From assembly GCA_009760855.2 (NCBI GenBank), contig WPIO01000031.1, positions 2,919,001 through 2,983,000 of the forward strand: DNA of 64,000 nt. The letters run 5' to 3'. The notes beneath the pieces are model-generated. The model was given only the letters and a program-made list of their open reading frames with translations, ran no database searches and was not told the origin of the DNA. Source of the DNA: Cristatella mucedo. Taxonomy: Eukaryota > Bryozoa > Phylactolaemata > Cristatellidae. This document shows positions 61,250 through 64,000 of the stretch, one piece after another. Position numbers and translations under genes: made by a program. How positions within the stretch are numbered: the first letter of the stretch is position 1; each line of letters starts with the position of its first letter.

Positions 61250-62830
61250 TAGACCTATTCTTAAAAAGCCTGGATTAGACACAGAAGTCCTAGCAAACTA
61301 TCGTCCAGTTTCCCTTTTTCCGTTCTTATCTAAAATTCTTGAAAAAATTGTTGCTAAGCAGCTAGTTGAACATATTGAAAATAACGGAATGTCAGATACA
61401 TTTCAATCAGGGTTCAAGAGGCAGCACTCTACTAAAACTGCTCTCCCCCGTGTTAGCAATGACATTCTACGTGGCAATGACGACGGGAATGTCACTGCCC
61501 TTGCTCTGCTAGATCTGTCTGCTGCCGTCGACACCATTGATCACGAAGTTCTGCTTAACGATTGAGAACAACGATCGGTCTGGCAGACGAAGCACTGGCG
61601 TGGTTTAAATCATACTTGTCTGATCGTGTTCAATCCGTGTCGTGTGGGGGTCAGGTCTCAGACATGAGAAGGGTCACCTGTGGAGTCCCTCAAGGGTATC
61701 TACTTGGTCCCTTGCTGTTCTCCATTTATACACAACCTTTGGGAAAAGTTATTAAGGCCCATGGAATAGGATATCACTTATATGCTGACGATACTCAGTT
61801 TTATTTGTCATTTAAACCGTCAGAATCTGCTGCAGCAACTGGGAAACTGAATGCTTGCCTTGCCGATATTCGATCCTGGATGTCGGAAAACTTCCTGAAA
61901 TTAAATGACGATAAAACCGAACTGCTGCTCATAGGACACCCGAAGCGTGTAGCTGGATTAAAAGGCTTTGTTGTTCTAATAGGTGATGCTATTGTGCGAC
62001 CTTCACCACGTGCTCAAAATTTAGATGTCGTTTTCGACAGCTGCCACAATTTCAGAAGCTTCATTCAGAAGACTGCCTCTACAACTAGCCATCACATCCG
62101 ATCCCTATCCAAGATTAGGAGCTGTCTCCCACAGTGGCTTGTAAAAAATTTAACTAGCTTTTTAGTTCTGTCTCGGCTTGATTATTATAATTCCCTTTTG
62201 GCTGACTGCCAAAGAAAGCTATTATGCCACTACAGCTGACTATGAATATGGCTGCAAGACTGGTCTTCAAGTCCCAGCGGTTTGAGCACGTGTCACCTCT
62301 GCTGAAAGAGCTAGGATGGTTGCCGGTTGAGCAAAGGATACAGAGCAAAGTTCTTACGCTGACCCACAAGGCCCACCACGGCTTAGCTCCTTCGTACCTA
62401 GCTGAACTGCTGCATCAGTTTCAGCCTGATGGCGCCCTCAGGTCCTGTGCGGACAATAAATTAGCTGTCCCATTCCTCCGCTTAAAGACAGTTGGCGACA
62501 GAAGCTTTAGCTCTGCAGGTCCTAGACTGTGGAACTCGCTTCCACAATTCTTACGCAACGACAACTACTCTCCTACTGCCGACAATGGCACATCTTTTTC
62601 AGCGGTCCTGAACTGCTACTTCTATGCTACTCACTACCTCAACTGCTCTCCTGACTCTGCTTTGCTTCCCACTTTCTCTTAGTTGCGTGAGACGAAGTCT
62701 GTTGGCTACCGAATGCGTACCGAAAGCCGCTAAGGCTGTAAGTGTGCTATACAAAACTCTCCTGCGTAACACCCACGTGGTCTTTATGACTTTGTGGAGT
62801 TACTGACGGAGATACAATACAATACTGGTT
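61250..62830 (+). mobile_element. LINE family 2, best-preserved copy in the window
   Basis: RT domain order: PILKKPGLDTEVLANYRPVS, LSKILEKIVAKQLV, HSTKTAL, LLDLSAAVDTIDHEVLLN, then a frameshift near 61560. It continues CGVPQGYLLGPLLFSIYTQP, HLYADDTQFY (catalytic YADD kept), NFLKLNDDKTELLLIG and LSRLDYYNSLLADCQRKLL. A second frameshift lies near 62220, then the C-terminus with LAELLHQF and AGPRLWNSLP. The 3' end repeats ATACA. It lacks the 5' part of the element. This is a recently dead or dying CR1/L2-type element. Confidence 0.92.
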
Positions 62831-63364
62831 TCTTCGTGGGTCGTTACAGCCATTCTGCCTAGCAGCCAGTGACTGGTGAACTAGTAACTGGCGGGCGAAG
62901 CCAAGTCGGTGCGACGAAGCCGGCGCTGCTAAGCTAAGCTGTAAGGCTTTCTCCCTAGAGGCACTAGGGTCTTTAACCGGCGAAGCTGCAGTAAAGTAAC
63001 TGAAGCAGGAATCCCGTTCCTAATGCTTGAATTCCTCGTAGTTCGCCGGATTGTGCCCACGGGTTTTCCCTCGTTGAACATTCTTGTCATTTCGCCTTTA
63101 CTGACTTAGTGAATTTCTCCTACTTCCAGTTGTTGTGAGGTTATACTGATAGAGCTAGCCGTGTGGACTCCCAAACGTTTTTCCAAGTCTAGAAACTCAG
63201 CACTAGTGAACCGTGGCAATTTCCACTCACCAATTCTACTGGCATGCCAAATTTGATAAAAGCATGTCAAAGACTTGCTGTTCCAATGCTGTCTCACGTG
63301 CCAATAGCTTCGAACACTGAATTGATGAGTGGCGAGTGCACCGTGGGAATCCTTCCACACTTTC
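62831..63364. other. No gene seen
   Basis: Short ORFs only, between the LINE 3' end and the SINE. Confidence 0.45.
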
Positions 63365-63533
63365 TAAATAAATCAATAAAATCCTAGCTGATTAAACAGC
63401 CTCTTTTAGTATAGCGACAGAAGAGCCTTTACGGCTATCACCATCGCTTGCAGTGGCGATAAAGAATCGCCCACTGCAGGAATCGAACCCACGACCTCGG
63501 GACTGAGGTCGTGAAAGCAACCACCTTATCGCG
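63365..63533 (-). mobile_element. tRNA-derived SINE, family B
   Basis: Minus strand: GGTCGTGGGTTCGATTCC (box B), TGGGCGATTCTTTATCGCCA, GCCGTAAAGGCTCTTCTGTC and GCTATACTAAAAGAGGCTGT, then an (ATTT)-type tail. It is nearly the same as the 8.4 kb copy, tail included. Confidence 0.85.
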
Positions 63534-64000
63534 AATGAAAACGTCGATGACTCTAGTCTCTAAGACGCATTTCTTAAATACACAGAATTTCGAAAAGTAG
63601 TGGTCTTTAAGGGTTAAGTTGGTTAACTTTATGCAAAGCTGCTAGTGTGGAGCTATTTAGAGCCACGATGGACGCTAGCGATATATCCTAAATTCTTTTC
63701 AATAACTGTGACTGCGTTGGTCTCTACGCAAGTAAGAAAGCATTTATGCCCAGCCTATTCAGCCCGAAAAATCACCAATGAGTGAAGGCTATTTCAGTCA
63801 CACACGGAACTTAGCACTCACTTCAACACTTAATAGAAGAACGATCAAGGAAACCACTTAAGTCTGTGAACTTAAGTACTTACTATACGTCTATACGAGT
63901 ATTCAAATTTTTTTCCGATTTGGCTCATTAAAAAAGCCCAGCTGACTCAAGAAGTTCCTGTATATAGCCTAAAAGAGCCTAGACGGTAAGCTTGCAATTA
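63534..64000. other. No gene seen
   Basis: Nothing recognised to the window end. Confidence 0.45.

Overview
This is a eukaryotic, almost certainly animal (metazoan), nuclear window. Genes are split by GT/AG introns of 0.1-4.4 kb. The rest is microsatellites, tRNA-derived SINEs and decayed non-LTR retrotransposons of the CR1/L2 type. I cannot name the species; the repeat content fits an invertebrate. No operons, CRISPR arrays, viral genomes or bacterial-type systems are visible.

Layout: 1-2.55 kb (+) holds the 3' part of a gene for a long, low-complexity, probably disordered protein. 5.6-6.1 kb (-) holds the last two exons of a dual-specificity phosphatase. 7.3-9.1 kb is a broken LINE carrying two different SINEs. 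10-13.7 kb is mostly empty apart from a GA tract and a 0.7 kb array of a 9-bp repeat. 14-18.5 kb is GC-rich and holds possible but unlinked minus-strand exons, plus a perfect 74-bp inverted repeat with arms 2 kb apart. 18.8-40.2 kb (-) is the main gene, a complete TMEM63/CSC1-like (OSCA family) mechanosensitive cation channel. I could rebuild it as 19 exons with every splice phase consistent, giving 775 codons plus a stop. Its introns hold long GA/CT, TA and GT tracts, including a 750-bp polypyrimidine block. 42.3-43.9 kb is a CG-dense, island-like segment containing a perfect 22-bp hairpin. 44.6-63.5 kb is mainly a graveyard of two LINE families and their partner SINEs, with several nested insertions. 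Inside it, at 51.9-53.7 kb (+), is a probable two-exon gene for a 65-residue signal-peptide/one-span membrane protein.

The genes do not form a pathway. The best-supported biology is the ion channel gene. The most informative repeat biology is a SINE family that shares its 3' tail with the resident LINE family, together with two nested LINE insertions flanked by 6-bp target duplications. I found no convincing undescribed multi-gene system. The unrecognised genes at 1-2.5 kb, 14-18.5 kb and 51.9-53.7 kb are the parts whose function is open.
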